Assembly: GCA_020831585.1 (NCBI GenBank)
Contig: JAFIGE010000001.1
Location: 108,472 to 172,471 of the forward strand
Direction: 5' to 3'
DNA from: Opitutales bacterium
GTDB lineage: Bacteria; Verrucomicrobiota; Verrucomicrobiia; Opitutales; Oceanipulchritudinaceae
DNA: 64,000 nt
The notes below the pieces were generated by a model. That model was given only the letters and a program-made list of their open reading frames with translations, ran no database searches and was not told where the DNA came from. Of the stretch, positions 27,576 to 35,075 are shown piece after piece (positions within the stretch are counted from its first letter, which is position 1; each line of letters opens with the position of its first letter). Both the position numbers and the translations under genes were made by a program.

Positions 27576-28250
27576 CTATGGTGGCGGAGCCCTCGTCCCG
27601 CACTTGTTTCCGTATCTTGACCGACGGGCGACAGCAAGCTTTCCGACCAGAAGAATAAGCAGGATACCCGCCCCCACAAGCAGGTGAGGCCGGGAACCCT
27701 CAAGGAGGAGGTGGGGCAATGCGGTCATACCGGCGGCTATGGTCGTTTGAATCGACCAGGAGAGGAGGAAATAGAGAGGGAAAGGAGCCCCGATGACGGC
27801 GAGCAGGTAGTTTTGCACGGGAAAGGGAATTCCCGGCACGGCCCTAACGAGAAAGATCACGCGGAAATGTCCCAATTCATTAAGCTTCGGCAGCGTGTGC
27901 CCCCTGCGGAGAAGCCAATCGGTGAGCGGGCGGCGCAAAATGTATTGACCTGCCCAATACGCCGCAGCGATGTTGACGGCGAGACCGACGGCGCAGACCA
28001 GCCATGCTTGAAACCAGGGAAAGACCGCGCCCGCAAAAAGGTAGCAGACAGCGATAGGAAAACCAAACAAGGGCAACACCGCGATCGCGACGACAAACAG
28101 AAATGGATCGGTCCCGGCTATCGTGTCGAGGGCAGCTTCCGGATCAAAACCATGGTGGGCGAGCAACCCGAACCCCACCCCGAGAAGGGCGGTGAAAAGC
28201 ACAAGCGATCCCCAGTATCCATAGGCTGTCTGTGGTGTTGGCGGGCCCAT
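27576..28250 (-). CDS. TVP38/VTT-domain membrane protein
   Basis: A 224-residue membrane protein of the VTT (SNARE-associated Golgi/DedA-like) group. There are about five hydrophobic segments. The core has FGFPIAVCYLFAGAVFP, the re-entrant region with G.(V/A)FG-type residues, then RAVPGIPFPVQNYLLAV, the conserved R..P..P.(N/F)Y segment. Relatives are linked to lipid scrambling and membrane phospholipid or C55-P handling. ATG 28250 sits 2 bases after the ketosynthase stop, so it is in the same transcript as the fatty-acid/polyketide-type genes. It may move or present the lipid product (inference). The longer frame from 28370 lies in the ketosynthase gene and is a shadow. Confidence 0.8.
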   Translation of the reverse strand: MGPPTPQTAYGYWGSLVLFTALLGVGFGLLAHHGFDPEAALDTIAGTDPFLFVVAIAVLPLFGFPIAVCYLFAGAVFPWFQAWLVCAVGLAVNIAAAYWAGQYILRRPLTDWLLRRGHTLPKLNELGHFRVIFLVRAVPGIPFPVQNYLLAVIGAPFPLYFLLSWSIQTTIAAGMTALPHLLLEGSRPHLLVGAGILLILLVGKLAVARRSRYGNKCGTRAPPP

Positions 28251-28252
28251 CG

Positions 28253-29521
28253 TTAGGGGGACCGGGAGAGAATGAGGGTGACGTTGCTTCCTCCGAAACC
28301 ACTGCTGTTCGTGAGTATGTTCGGACGCTGGAGAGGCAAATCCTCGCGCGGTAAGTGGAGATGAGCGCACCCGGAATCCACTTCATGCAAATGCCACTGG
28401 CGGGGCACGCGCTCTTCCTCCAAGGCGAGGCAGGCCAGCCCGGCTTCCAAGGCCCCTGCCATGGAGAGAGCGTGGCCGGTAAGGGCCTTTGTGCTGCTCA
28501 CAGGAACGTCCAACGCATCGTGAAAGACGCGCCCGATGGCCCGCGCCTCCGAGAGGTCGCCGATTACCGTGGACGTGGCATGGGCGTTTATGTGGCCGAT
28601 GTCCCCGGGTGAAAGACCCGCATCGTCCAGCGCCCGCATCATGGAGCGGGCGAGGCCATCGCCCTCCTCATGGGAAATGGCGACATTGTGGCCGTCTGAA
28701 GCCTGGCCCCAGCCGGTTGCGAAGGCGCGCGCTCTGGCTCCGCGGGCTTGCGCGAGGGAGCCCTCTTCGAGAATGAGCGCGACAGCCCCGCCCGATGCCA
28801 CAAACCCGTCCCGCGAGCGGTCAAAGGGGCGCGAGGCATCACAACCGGATTGTACGCTGAGGGCGCGCATGGCTGCGAAGGGCACAACCGTCTCCGCCGT
28901 CACTTCCTCTGCGCCCACCACCACCATACGCTTCTGGCGGCCGTGGCGGATCTCCTCCATGGCGTAGGCGAGCGCATGGCTCGAAGATGCGCAGGCGGAG
29001 ACAAAACCGAGATTCGCCCCCTTGATTTTGAAGTAAGCACCGAGGTTAAAGTTCAGCGTTCCGGCGATGGAACTCACCACCCCGAGCGGATGGCCACGCG
29101 CCCCCCGGCTCGCACTCATCTGTTCGAGGTAGTGGCGCATCATGAGAGGTGAACCCACTGAGGCGCAGAAGAGCCCGGTCTCCGGGTCCGCCAGAGCCGC
29201 CTCTTCCAACCCCGCATCGGCGAGCGCATCAAAGACCGCGCAGCAGGCATACACGCCCTGGGGAGCAAATGCGCGAAGGGCCTCCCGCCGGATCTGGTGA
29301 CGCGCCGGCATCTGCCACCGCATCCACTGGGGAACGGAAACATCGAACTCCGGCACCGTCCCCGCCACCTTCACCGGACTCTGTTCCGCCCCCGGGGGCC
29401 ATTTGACTGAACGAATGCCTGACCGCCCGAGGCGCAAGCTGTCGCGGACGGTCACCTCGTCGCAACCGATGCTGGAAACCCAGCCAATGCCAGTGATGGC
29501 AACCGTGCGCGCCCCCATCAT
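28253..29521 (-). CDS. Beta-ketoacyl-ACP synthase (FabF/KS-II family)
   Basis: A 422-residue ketosynthase. The N-terminus VAITGIGWVSSIGCDEVTV is the thiolase-fold start. The active-site Cys lies in GFVSACASSSHAL (C177). The two catalytic histidines are in NAHATSTVIGD and KALTGHALSMAGALEAG, so the Cys-His-His triad is complete. NSSGFGGSNVTLI is the conserved C-terminal loop. It condenses acyl groups on a carrier protein. Its start overlaps the ACP stop by 4 bases (ATGA), so it probably uses that dedicated ACP rather than the primary fatty-acid set. Placement with a chorismatase and an adenylate-forming ligase suggests extension of an aryl starter (inference). Confidence 0.92.
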   Translation of the reverse strand: MMGARTVAITGIGWVSSIGCDEVTVRDSLRLGRSGIRSVKWPPGAEQSPVKVAGTVPEFDVSVPQWMRWQMPARHQIRREALRAFAPQGVYACCAVFDALADAGLEEAALADPETGLFCASVGSPLMMRHYLEQMSASRGARGHPLGVVSSIAGTLNFNLGAYFKIKGANLGFVSACASSSHALAYAMEEIRHGRQKRMVVVGAEEVTAETVVPFAAMRALSVQSGCDASRPFDRSRDGFVASGGAVALILEEGSLAQARGARARAFATGWGQASDGHNVAISHEEGDGLARSMMRALDDAGLSPGDIGHINAHATSTVIGDLSEARAIGRVFHDALDVPVSSTKALTGHALSMAGALEAGLACLALEEERVPRQWHLHEVDSGCAHLHLPREDLPLQRPNILTNSSGFGGSNVTLILSRSP

Positions 29522-29862
29522 GCAAGCTCAAGGCGCGTGTGCAAAAGGGCCTTCAGATCAGCCACCGTGTGCACAGCGGCGAGGTCTTCGTTGGAAATGG
29601 ACAGCTCGAACAGATCCTCCACGAGGAAAACCATTTCGGCGATGGTTATCGAGTCCACCCCGAGGTCCCCGCGCAAATCCGTCTCCTCCGGCAAATCTCC
29701 GGCCTTCAGATCAGAGCGTTCGGGGAGAAGAAAGAGAAGGATTCCAAAAACAACTTCATCCAGATCCCCGGGCCGCCGGTCAGCGAGCAGCCGCTTGTAG
29801 GCGGCAAGGATTTCCGGCGGATAACCGGTAAGCTTTTCTTCGGCTGCGGACAAGGGAAGCAT
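29518..29862 (-). CDS. Acyl carrier protein of the lipid/polyene cluster
   Basis: A 114-residue carrier protein, longer than FabD-pathway ACP (about 78). The phosphopantetheine-attachment serine is in DLGVDSITIAEM (S71), and the helix FLVEDLFELSISNEDLA follows as usual. An N-terminal extension of about 35 residues (MLPLSAAEEKLTGYPPEILA) precedes the ACP fold. ATG 29862 is the likely start; the upstream 29955 start would add a segment with no homology. Its stop overlaps the ketosynthase start by 4 bases. It carries the growing chain for the adjacent ketosynthase. Confidence 0.9.
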   Translation of the reverse strand: MLPLSAAEEKLTGYPPEILAAYKRLLADRRPGDLDEVVFGILLFLLPERSDLKAGDLPEETDLRGDLGVDSITIAEMVFLVEDLFELSISNEDLAAVHTVADLKALLHTRLELA

Positions 29863-29971
29863 CGGCAAAGGATTCGAATTACGTGGGAGAGAAAAATAAC
29901 TTTCCCCGTTTTCTGAGCTTATCCGTAGAATGGCCAGTGCAATTATTGAACACAATGCCTTCGGAAGCCGC

Positions 29972-31366
29972 TCAGGAAAACCGCCGCATGAGCGGAAAAT
30001 ACTCCCAGAGCGGTCCCTCGATCCCCTTTCGCCGAAAGCGCGCCGTCATCGCCCCGAAACGCGCGGGGAAGTCCGGCGGCACCCAGCGGGCATCCGTTTC
30101 CGCCTCCGCCGTCAGGCGGGCCGTCAGCCCTTCCGCGCTCAGTCCCTCCTCGACGAAGAAGAAGGGTGAGAGGAGGTTATCCGGCAAGGCCAGGCCCCGC
30201 TCGCGCAAGCGCGCCCAGACCGGCGTGCCCGGATACACCCGCACCCCGGGGAAGGCGAAAAAGACGCCGCCGGCCAATGCGCGCGCGCGCTGGAACGTCT
30301 CCTCCAGCGTGGCCTCGGTTTCGCCCGGTCCCCCAAGGATGAGGAAATGCGCGTAATTGATCCCCGCGGCCTCGGCGAGGGCACTCGCCTCCTCGATGTG
30401 GCCGTAGGTGAAGGATTTGCCGTAGCCGCGCAGCATTTCATCCGAGAAACTGTCCGAACCAAACTCAATGTGCCGCAGGCCCGCCCCCCGCAAAGCCGCC
30501 AAGTCGTCCGCCGTAAACCCGCGCGGACGCAGAAAGCAGCCCCACTCCATGTCCAGCCGCGCCTCCGTCAGCGCCTGTCCGAGGGCACGCAGGTGGGCCG
30601 GGGTGGTGTTGAAGACCGAATCCACCAGAAAGACATAGCGCACTCCCCGCTCCCGCCAGCAACGCATCTCCGCCACGACCCGTTCGGGCGGTCGTGGTCG
30701 CGTCGTCCGTCCTTCGATGAGGGGATAGGTGCAATAACTGCACTTGAGCGGGCACCCACGCTGTGTCTGCGTATTGAAAATCGCCCCGCGCGCACGGTAG
30801 GCGTCGACCCACGCGGAATCCGGATCAAAGGGAGGCACCGTTGTCTCTTCCCGGGGCGGGGCGGATCCTTCGGCAATCTCCCCGTTTGCCAAGCGCGCCA
30901 GCACGCCCCCCGGCAAGCCCTCCGCCGCCGCTACGGCCTTTCCTCCGGCCAGGGCTTCGAGGAGAGCCGGGAAGGCCCGCTCGCCCTCTCCGCAGACCCC
31001 AAAGTCCGCACCCGTCAAGGAGAGAATCTCCCGGGCAAAAATGGAAAAGCCCGCACCGCCGAAAACGATTTTCGCACCCGGCGCGAGCGTCCGCACCCGC
31101 TCCACCCACGCCCGCAACTCCCCCACGTAGCTCTGGGCGGCATCCGCCCGCACATTGTCGATGTTGCGCAGGGAAAACCCCACTACCTCCGGCGCGAATC
31201 CGCTCAGCGCTGCGGCAAACGCGTCTGCCCCCGGTGTCACTAACAGGTCATGCACCGAGACCGCGTGTCCCGCCGCCCTCAGGGCATCACACACATAAGC
31301 CAGGCCCAGCGGAAAGACCGGGAAAGGGTCCGCCACATCATTCAAGTTGACCATCCACACGCGCAT
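29972..31366 (-). CDS. B12-binding domain radical SAM enzyme (lipid biosynthesis type)
   Basis: A 464-residue enzyme. A Rossmann-like cobalamin-binding domain covers about residues 1-140 (FPLGLAYVCDALRAAGH, VVGFSLRNIDNVR, KIVFGGAGFSIFAREIL). The radical SAM barrel has the cluster motif CPLKCSYC (C205, C209, C212) inside TQTQRGCPLKCSYCTYP. GSDSFSDEMLRGYGKSFT and the FLILGGPGETEATLEE segment are typical of class B/B12 radical SAM proteins. Relatives sit in lipid-biosynthesis clusters with KS, ACP and AMP-ligase genes. The reaction (methylation or C-C bond rearrangement) is not known for this member. It lies 109 bases upstream of the ACP and diverges from the gene at 31463 across 96 bases. Confidence 0.87.
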   Translation of the reverse strand: MRVWMVNLNDVADPFPVFPLGLAYVCDALRAAGHAVSVHDLLVTPGADAFAAALSGFAPEVVGFSLRNIDNVRADAAQSYVGELRAWVERVRTLAPGAKIVFGGAGFSIFAREILSLTGADFGVCGEGERAFPALLEALAGGKAVAAAEGLPGGVLARLANGEIAEGSAPPREETTVPPFDPDSAWVDAYRARGAIFNTQTQRGCPLKCSYCTYPLIEGRTTRPRPPERVVAEMRCWRERGVRYVFLVDSVFNTTPAHLRALGQALTEARLDMEWGCFLRPRGFTADDLAALRGAGLRHIEFGSDSFSDEMLRGYGKSFTYGHIEEASALAEAAGINYAHFLILGGPGETEATLEETFQRARALAGGVFFAFPGVRVYPGTPVWARLRERGLALPDNLLSPFFFVEEGLSAEGLTARLTAEAETDARWVPPDFPARFGAMTARFRRKGIEGPLWEYFPLMRRFS

Positions 31367-31462
31367 CCTCGCCCCTCACACTGCTCTCCGACTGGAAAGG
31401 AGCAAGGTTTACACGTTCTTCCTCCTGGACCCTCCAAGGCGGTCTTCCGATTATCCGATTCC

Positions 31463-31897
31463 ATGCAATCGTTCCTCCCGCGCCTTTCTCTGTTCGCCCT
31501 CGTCGCCCTGCTGACTCTTCCGATGGGTGCGCTCGCCGCCGATCTGCCGGACCGCGTCTCCGAGTATGCCCGGGCCAACCTCGTTCTCACGGTGCGCGCC
31601 GCGCCCGCGCTCGATTCCGCCGGGCAGATGCGGGAGATCGTCCGCCGCACCGCCATCCACCGCGAATGGCAGGTGATCGGTGACCACCCCGGGGAAAATC
31701 TCCTCGTTCTCAACCTCGTGCACCGGCGCTCGGATTCGACCCTCTACCTGGTTTACGACGAGGAAACGGTTCGCTTCTACTCCGACTCCTGGCAACTCGA
31801 CCGCCAGGGCAACCGGCGTGGCCGCGCCGAGCCCACCGGCTGGCTGCGCAATCTCGACCGCGACCTCACGCGCAACATTGCCTTGGCCGCCGAATGA
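31463..31897 (+). CDS. Small secreted protein of unknown function
   Basis: A 144-residue protein with a clear signal peptide (MQSFLPRLSLFALVALLTL, then PMGALA cut before ADLPDR). The mature part is small and soluble: a beta-rich segment LVLNLVHRRSDSTLYLVYDE and a C-terminal RGRAEPTGWLRNLDRDL. No family is recognised. Its stop overlaps the chorismatase start by 4 bases (ATGA), so the two are probably co-translated, although one product would be periplasmic and the other cytoplasmic. It diverges from the radical SAM gene. ATG 31463 is chosen because the earlier in-frame starts lie within or just upstream of that gene. Confidence 0.75.
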   Translation: MQSFLPRLSLFALVALLTLPMGALAADLPDRVSEYARANLVLTVRAAPALDSAGQMREIVRRTAIHREWQVIGDHPGENLLVLNLVHRRSDSTLYLVYDEETVRFYSDSWQLDRQGNRRGRAEPTGWLRNLDRDLTRNIALAAE

Positions 31898-32949
31898 GCA
31901 TGGTCGACACGGGCACGGGTAGCCAATCCGCACCCGTGTTTTACATCGGGGCAGCTGCCGCAAACCCCGGGGCAGCTTTACGAATTGGATACCGCACGGG
32001 GCTCCCCGTGGAATTCGTTGCGAAAAAAAGTGGCGGCGGAATGCTTTGGCTGCCCGCTCGCGCCGACACACCCGCAGAGCCCTTCGCTCTCGGTGTTCCG
32101 CCGGGCCCCGCCCGCGCCAAAGGTCCGCTTCTCCTTTGGAGCAACGACGATCTGAGCGCCGGTTGCGCCATCCTGCGGGATGCCCTCGAAGACATGAACG
32201 CCGCCGCCCGTTCCGTTTACACCGCCATCTTCGAGGCCACGGCCGGACGCCACCTCGCCCGCGCCTGGAACTGGGTTCCCTCCATCAATGAACACCCGGC
32301 GGGCGGCGAGGAAATCTATCGCCTCTTTTGTTTTGGGCGCGCCCAGGCCTTCGCCGCTTATTTTGGGGAGGACTGTGAAGCAAAAATGCCCGCAGGCACG
32401 GCTGTCGGGGTCGCCGGGCGGGACCTCGTCGTTCACTTTGTCGCCACCCGCGCGCCCGTGCACAATCTCGAAAACCCCCGCCAGAAACCCGCCTACCGCT
32501 ACCCCCGCGCATACGGACCGCGCCCGCCGAGCTTCGCCCGCGCCACCCGTATTGCAAACGTGGATACGGATGCGCCGGGCTGGCTCTGCATTTCCGGTAC
32601 CGCCGCCATTCTCGGCAGTGAGAGCCTCTGTCCGGGGGATCTGGAGGGTCAGCTCCGCATCACCCTCGATAACCTCGCCCGCATGGGCGCGCGCTGGGGC
32701 GACACCGGCGCGCGGCGCTTCGTGCGGGTATTTGTGCGCCACGCCGCCGACCTTCCCCGCGTGCGGGAGCGGGTCCGCACCCTTCTCACTCCCGAAGACC
32801 AGCTCGCTTGCGTATGCGCCGACATCTGCCGCAAAGAACTCCTCTTGGAAATCGAAGTCACCCTCGATGAACGCGCCCGGTCGGCCCGCGCACCGCTCCC
32901 ACAGCGGCCGGAAAGCCACGTCCGAAGCCAGCGCTTGATTGTCAGCTGA
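31894..32949 (+). CDS. Chorismatase of the FkbO/Hyg5/XanB2 type
   Basis: A 351-residue protein matching chorismate-hydrolysing enzymes that make 3- or 4-hydroxybenzoate or dihydroxycyclohexadiene carboxylate. RAWNWVPSINEHPAGGEE with YRLFCFGRAQAF is the family N..P.IN....G.E.YR.F..GR..AF block. ENPRQKPAYRYPRAYGPRPP and SFARATRI are the central signature, and CISGTAAILGSES the catalytic-site strand. XanB2 supplies the aryl starter of xanthomonadin in Xanthomonas. The gene converges on the AMP-ligase gene with 15 bases between the stops. It would feed a hydroxybenzoate to that ligase (inference). Which chorismatase subtype it is needs the active-site residues aligned. Confidence 0.85.
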   Translation: MSMVDTGTGSQSAPVFYIGAAAANPGAALRIGYRTGLPVEFVAKKSGGGMLWLPARADTPAEPFALGVPPGPARAKGPLLLWSNDDLSAGCAILRDALEDMNAAARSVYTAIFEATAGRHLARAWNWVPSINEHPAGGEEIYRLFCFGRAQAFAAYFGEDCEAKMPAGTAVGVAGRDLVVHFVATRAPVHNLENPRQKPAYRYPRAYGPRPPSFARATRIANVDTDAPGWLCISGTAAILGSESLCPGDLEGQLRITLDNLARMGARWGDTGARRFVRVFVRHAADLPRVRERVRTLLTPEDQLACVCADICRKELLLEIEVTLDERARSARAPLPQRPESHVRSQRLIVS

Positions 32950-32964
32950 CACCCTGTCCGCCGC

Positions 32965-33393
32965 TCAGGCGAGGAGGCGTTCGAGGGCTTCCCGGCAACG
33001 CTTTCCCCGCGCGGTAAGGGGCATCTCAGGGACGATGACAATTTTCTTTGGCCGCGCCCAGAGTGGAAGCCGCGCGCTCAGGGCCGCGCGCACAACCTCC
33101 GCCGTCACCGGTCCCGCGACAACCAGCCCAATGCGCCCCTCTCGCTCTGCACCCGTCGGCGTGCGAACATCCGCAAAAGCCGCCCGCACCTTGGGCACCG
33201 CCTCCGCCGCCCGCTCAATATCCCCGAGGCGCAGCCGCCGGCCGGCAATCTTCACCTCGCGGTCCGCCCGCCCGCGCAGAACCAGCTTGCCGTGCGCCCG
33301 CACCTCCCCGACATCGGCCAGGCGCACGCAGCCAAAGCCATCGCGCCGCCGCCGGTGTCCGCGCGTCACCACCGCCGGCCCCGATACCACCAA
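32965..33393 (-). CDS. AMP-binding (adenylate-forming) ligase, C-terminal part of a frameshifted gene
   Basis: This frame carries the C-terminal domain of the ligase whose N-terminal part is 33417-34322. VRLADVGEVRAHGKLVLRGR and ADREVKIAGRRLRLGDIE are the A7-A8 hinge motifs. LPLTARGK-like PEMPLTARGKRC near the end is the A10 motif with the catalytic Lys. Its frame is open upstream to the point where the other half stops. Reading through with one added base near 33415-33430 gives a continuous protein joining EIGRPL to LVVSGPAVV. The start at GTG 33393 is only the first start codon of the fragment, not a true start. Confidence 0.8.
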   Translation of the reverse strand: MVVSGPAVVTRGHRRRRDGFGCVRLADVGEVRAHGKLVLRGRADREVKIAGRRLRLGDIERAAEAVPKVRAAFADVRTPTGAEREGRIGLVVAGPVTAEVVRAALSARLPLWARPKKIVIVPEMPLTARGKRCREALERLLA

Positions 33394-33416
33394 CCGCCCC
33401 GTGGCCGCCTCCGTCG

Positions 33417-34322
33417 TTACCCGCCGCCCCGAAGCGGTCGCCCGATTTCTCCCGGCGCGCGTTCACTCGCCTCACCTGCATCAAAGGAAATGCCCCCTGT
33501 CTCCGTGCTCCCATAGAAATTGGCCACCGGGAGACCATGCGCCTGGAAAAAAGCTTCACGGGCGGACGCAGCGAGCGTCCCCCCCGCCGAAATGACCAGG
33601 CGCAGCGAATCGCCCGCCCCTCCCGGAGCCGCAGCGAGCGCCCGGATCAGCGGCGGCACCGCCGGGAAAACGGTCGCTTCATAGGCCCGCAGATCCCGCA
33701 AAATCTCCGCCGGAAAAAATCCCCCGCCGATCACGATTCCGATGCCCCGGAGGACCAGCGGCAGGACGAGGTTTCCCAGACCATAGGAGTGCCCGAAAGG
33801 AATCACGGCCAAGTTACGGTCATCCCTGCGCAGCCCCATTGCCTCCACAATGGCCTCGCCGTCCGCAATCATCTGCGCGGCTGTGAACCCCAGCGAACGG
33901 GGCCGCCCCGTCGTTCCCGAAGTTGTCTTGATGAGGCACAGCCCGCGTTTGCGCGGCCCCCCGCCCAGCCTCTGTGGCTCAGGCGTCGCGAGGACAGACG
34001 GAGTTTCCGCGAGAGCGGCGGGGGCCATGCCCTCCTCCAATGGAAGCGCCACCGCCCCGAGGGCCTGCGTGCCTAAAAAAGCACCGAGCCAATCCAGGCT
34101 GTTCGGAGCCGGGATCGCCACCACCGTCCCCCGGCCTGTGCCCGCTTCGCGCAAACGGGCCACCCACTCCCGCGCACAGGCATCCAGCTCCACAAAGCTC
34201 CAGACCCGCCCGCCCGCCGGCGCATCGATTACCGCGACGCCCGCCGCCCGCGCAGCCACGGTGGCCTCCCATGCCGCCCAAAGCGGGAACGGTTCATCCG
34301 GATGTCTGCTGCGCTTCTGCAT
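33417..34322 (-). CDS. AMP-binding (adenylate-forming) ligase, N-terminal part of a frameshifted gene
   Basis: About 300 residues from ATG 34322. They cover the N-domain of an ANL-superfamily acyl/aryl-CoA or acyl-ACP ligase. The P-loop A3 motif is IKTTSGTTGRPRSLGFT, the A4 region IPFGHSYGLGNLVLPL, and the A5 motif NFYGSTETGGISF. The frame stops shortly after GEIGRPLRGGG; the remaining quarter continues in another frame (32965-33393). The gene would activate a carboxylic acid as its adenylate. In this cluster the natural candidate is hydroxybenzoate from the chorismatase (inference). The defect is one base and may be a sequencing or assembly error in a GC-rich run. Confidence 0.85.
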   Translation of the reverse strand: MQKRSRHPDEPFPLWAAWEATVAARAAGVAVIDAPAGGRVWSFVELDACAREWVARLREAGTGRGTVVAIPAPNSLDWLGAFLGTQALGAVALPLEEGMAPAALAETPSVLATPEPQRLGGGPRKRGLCLIKTTSGTTGRPRSLGFTAAQMIADGEAIVEAMGLRRDDRNLAVIPFGHSYGLGNLVLPLVLRGIGIVIGGGFFPAEILRDLRAYEATVFPAVPPLIRALAAAPGGAGDSLRLVISAGGTLAASAREAFFQAHGLPVANFYGSTETGGISFDAGEASERAPGEIGRPLRGGG

Positions 34323-34382
34323 TCTCAGAAAAGCCCCCGAGCCTGCGCCCACGCCGCGCCCGGATCAAGCGGAAGAAACAGC

Positions 34383-34496
34383 TCAGTCCGCCGCCATGGC
34401 CGAGGCCACTGTGGGCGAGGCACATCCGGAAAAGGCCGCGACCACCCCCGCCGCCAGAACAACAAGTAGGCCGGCCTTCCGCAGGTGCGAAGTCAA
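34383..34496 (-). CDS. Tiny putative lipoprotein (37 aa)
   Basis: A TTG-started ORF (34496 to the TGA at 34383). It encodes a basic N-terminus, a hydrophobic core (AGLLVVLAAGVVAAFSGC) with lipobox FSGC, and a short mature tail ASPTVASAMAAD. It lies 60 bases upstream of the ligase gene on the same strand. No homolog is recognised. The clean leader and lipobox make it plausible, but the size and TTG start keep confidence low. Confidence 0.4.
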   Translation of the reverse strand: MTSHLRKAGLLVVLAAGVVAAFSGCASPTVASAMAAD

Positions 34497-34497
34497 A

Positions 34498-34796
34498 TCA
34501 CTCGCCGAAGATTTCATTGAGCACCTCGTTGACCATGTTTTCCGGAGAACGCCGCTGAAGCGACGGTCGATAGGATTGCGAGCTGGCCAAGACCCGCCGA
34601 GTCAACGGATCCCGAATCTGGACGTTTGTTGCCCCCGGTTGGCGGCGGTCGGGGCGCTGCGGATTTGCTGGTGCGTCGGGCGGCGCTGTTGGGCTGCCGG
34701 GTTTTCGGGGAAAACCTGCCGTATCCGGTCGGGCGATTCCGCCGTCGCCCTGCGGGCTGTGGCGGGCACGGAAATCAACCCGGCTACCTGGGGCAC
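34498..34796 (-). other. Open frame without a usual start; unexplained 299-base stretch
   Basis: On the - strand one frame stays open from inside the entericidin gene to the TGA at 34498. It ends with VQIRDPLTRRVLASSQSYRP, a charged linker and MVNEVLNEIFGE, which looks like real protein. No ATG, GTG or TTG lies far enough upstream in frame to give more than about 35 residues. It could be a decayed gene or a gene with a frameshift near 34700. A shadow ORF in another frame covers 34602-34796. Confidence 0.3.
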
Positions 34797-34952
34797 TTAC
34801 TTGGCCGCGTCCTGGATGGCTTCACCGGTGGCTTGGGTATCTTTGCCCACGCCTTCCATAGTGTTGCACCCGGAAGCGATCAGCGCGCCGATCAGGGTAA
34901 GGGCGACGAAAATAGAACGGAGACTGAGACGACGGATATTGATGGATTTCAT
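34797..34952 (-). CDS. Entericidin A/B-family lipoprotein
   Basis: A 51-residue lipoprotein starting at ATG 34952. The signal peptide is LRSIFVALTLIGALIASGC with the lipobox ASGC. The mature part is NTMEGVGKDTQATGEAIQDA, the hallmark (C)NT..G.G.D....G..I..AA of entericidins. Entericidin B of E. coli is a stress-induced toxic lipoprotein, with EcnA as its antidote; single copies are common in other bacteria and their role is unsettled. It is short enough to be missed by most callers. No partner of the same type is adjacent, unless the 37-residue lipoprotein downstream is one. Confidence 0.85.
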   Translation of the reverse strand: MKSINIRRLSLRSIFVALTLIGALIASGCNTMEGVGKDTQATGEAIQDAAK

Positions 34953-35075
34953 AGCGAACAGGATACTCTGTTTGCTTGAACATGGATATGGAGCATAACC
35001 CTTCCTCCCCGGCCTGAGGATGGGCCGAAGCGCCCCTTGACGCGACGCTCATTCATTCGCGATAGATCCGCCCCT

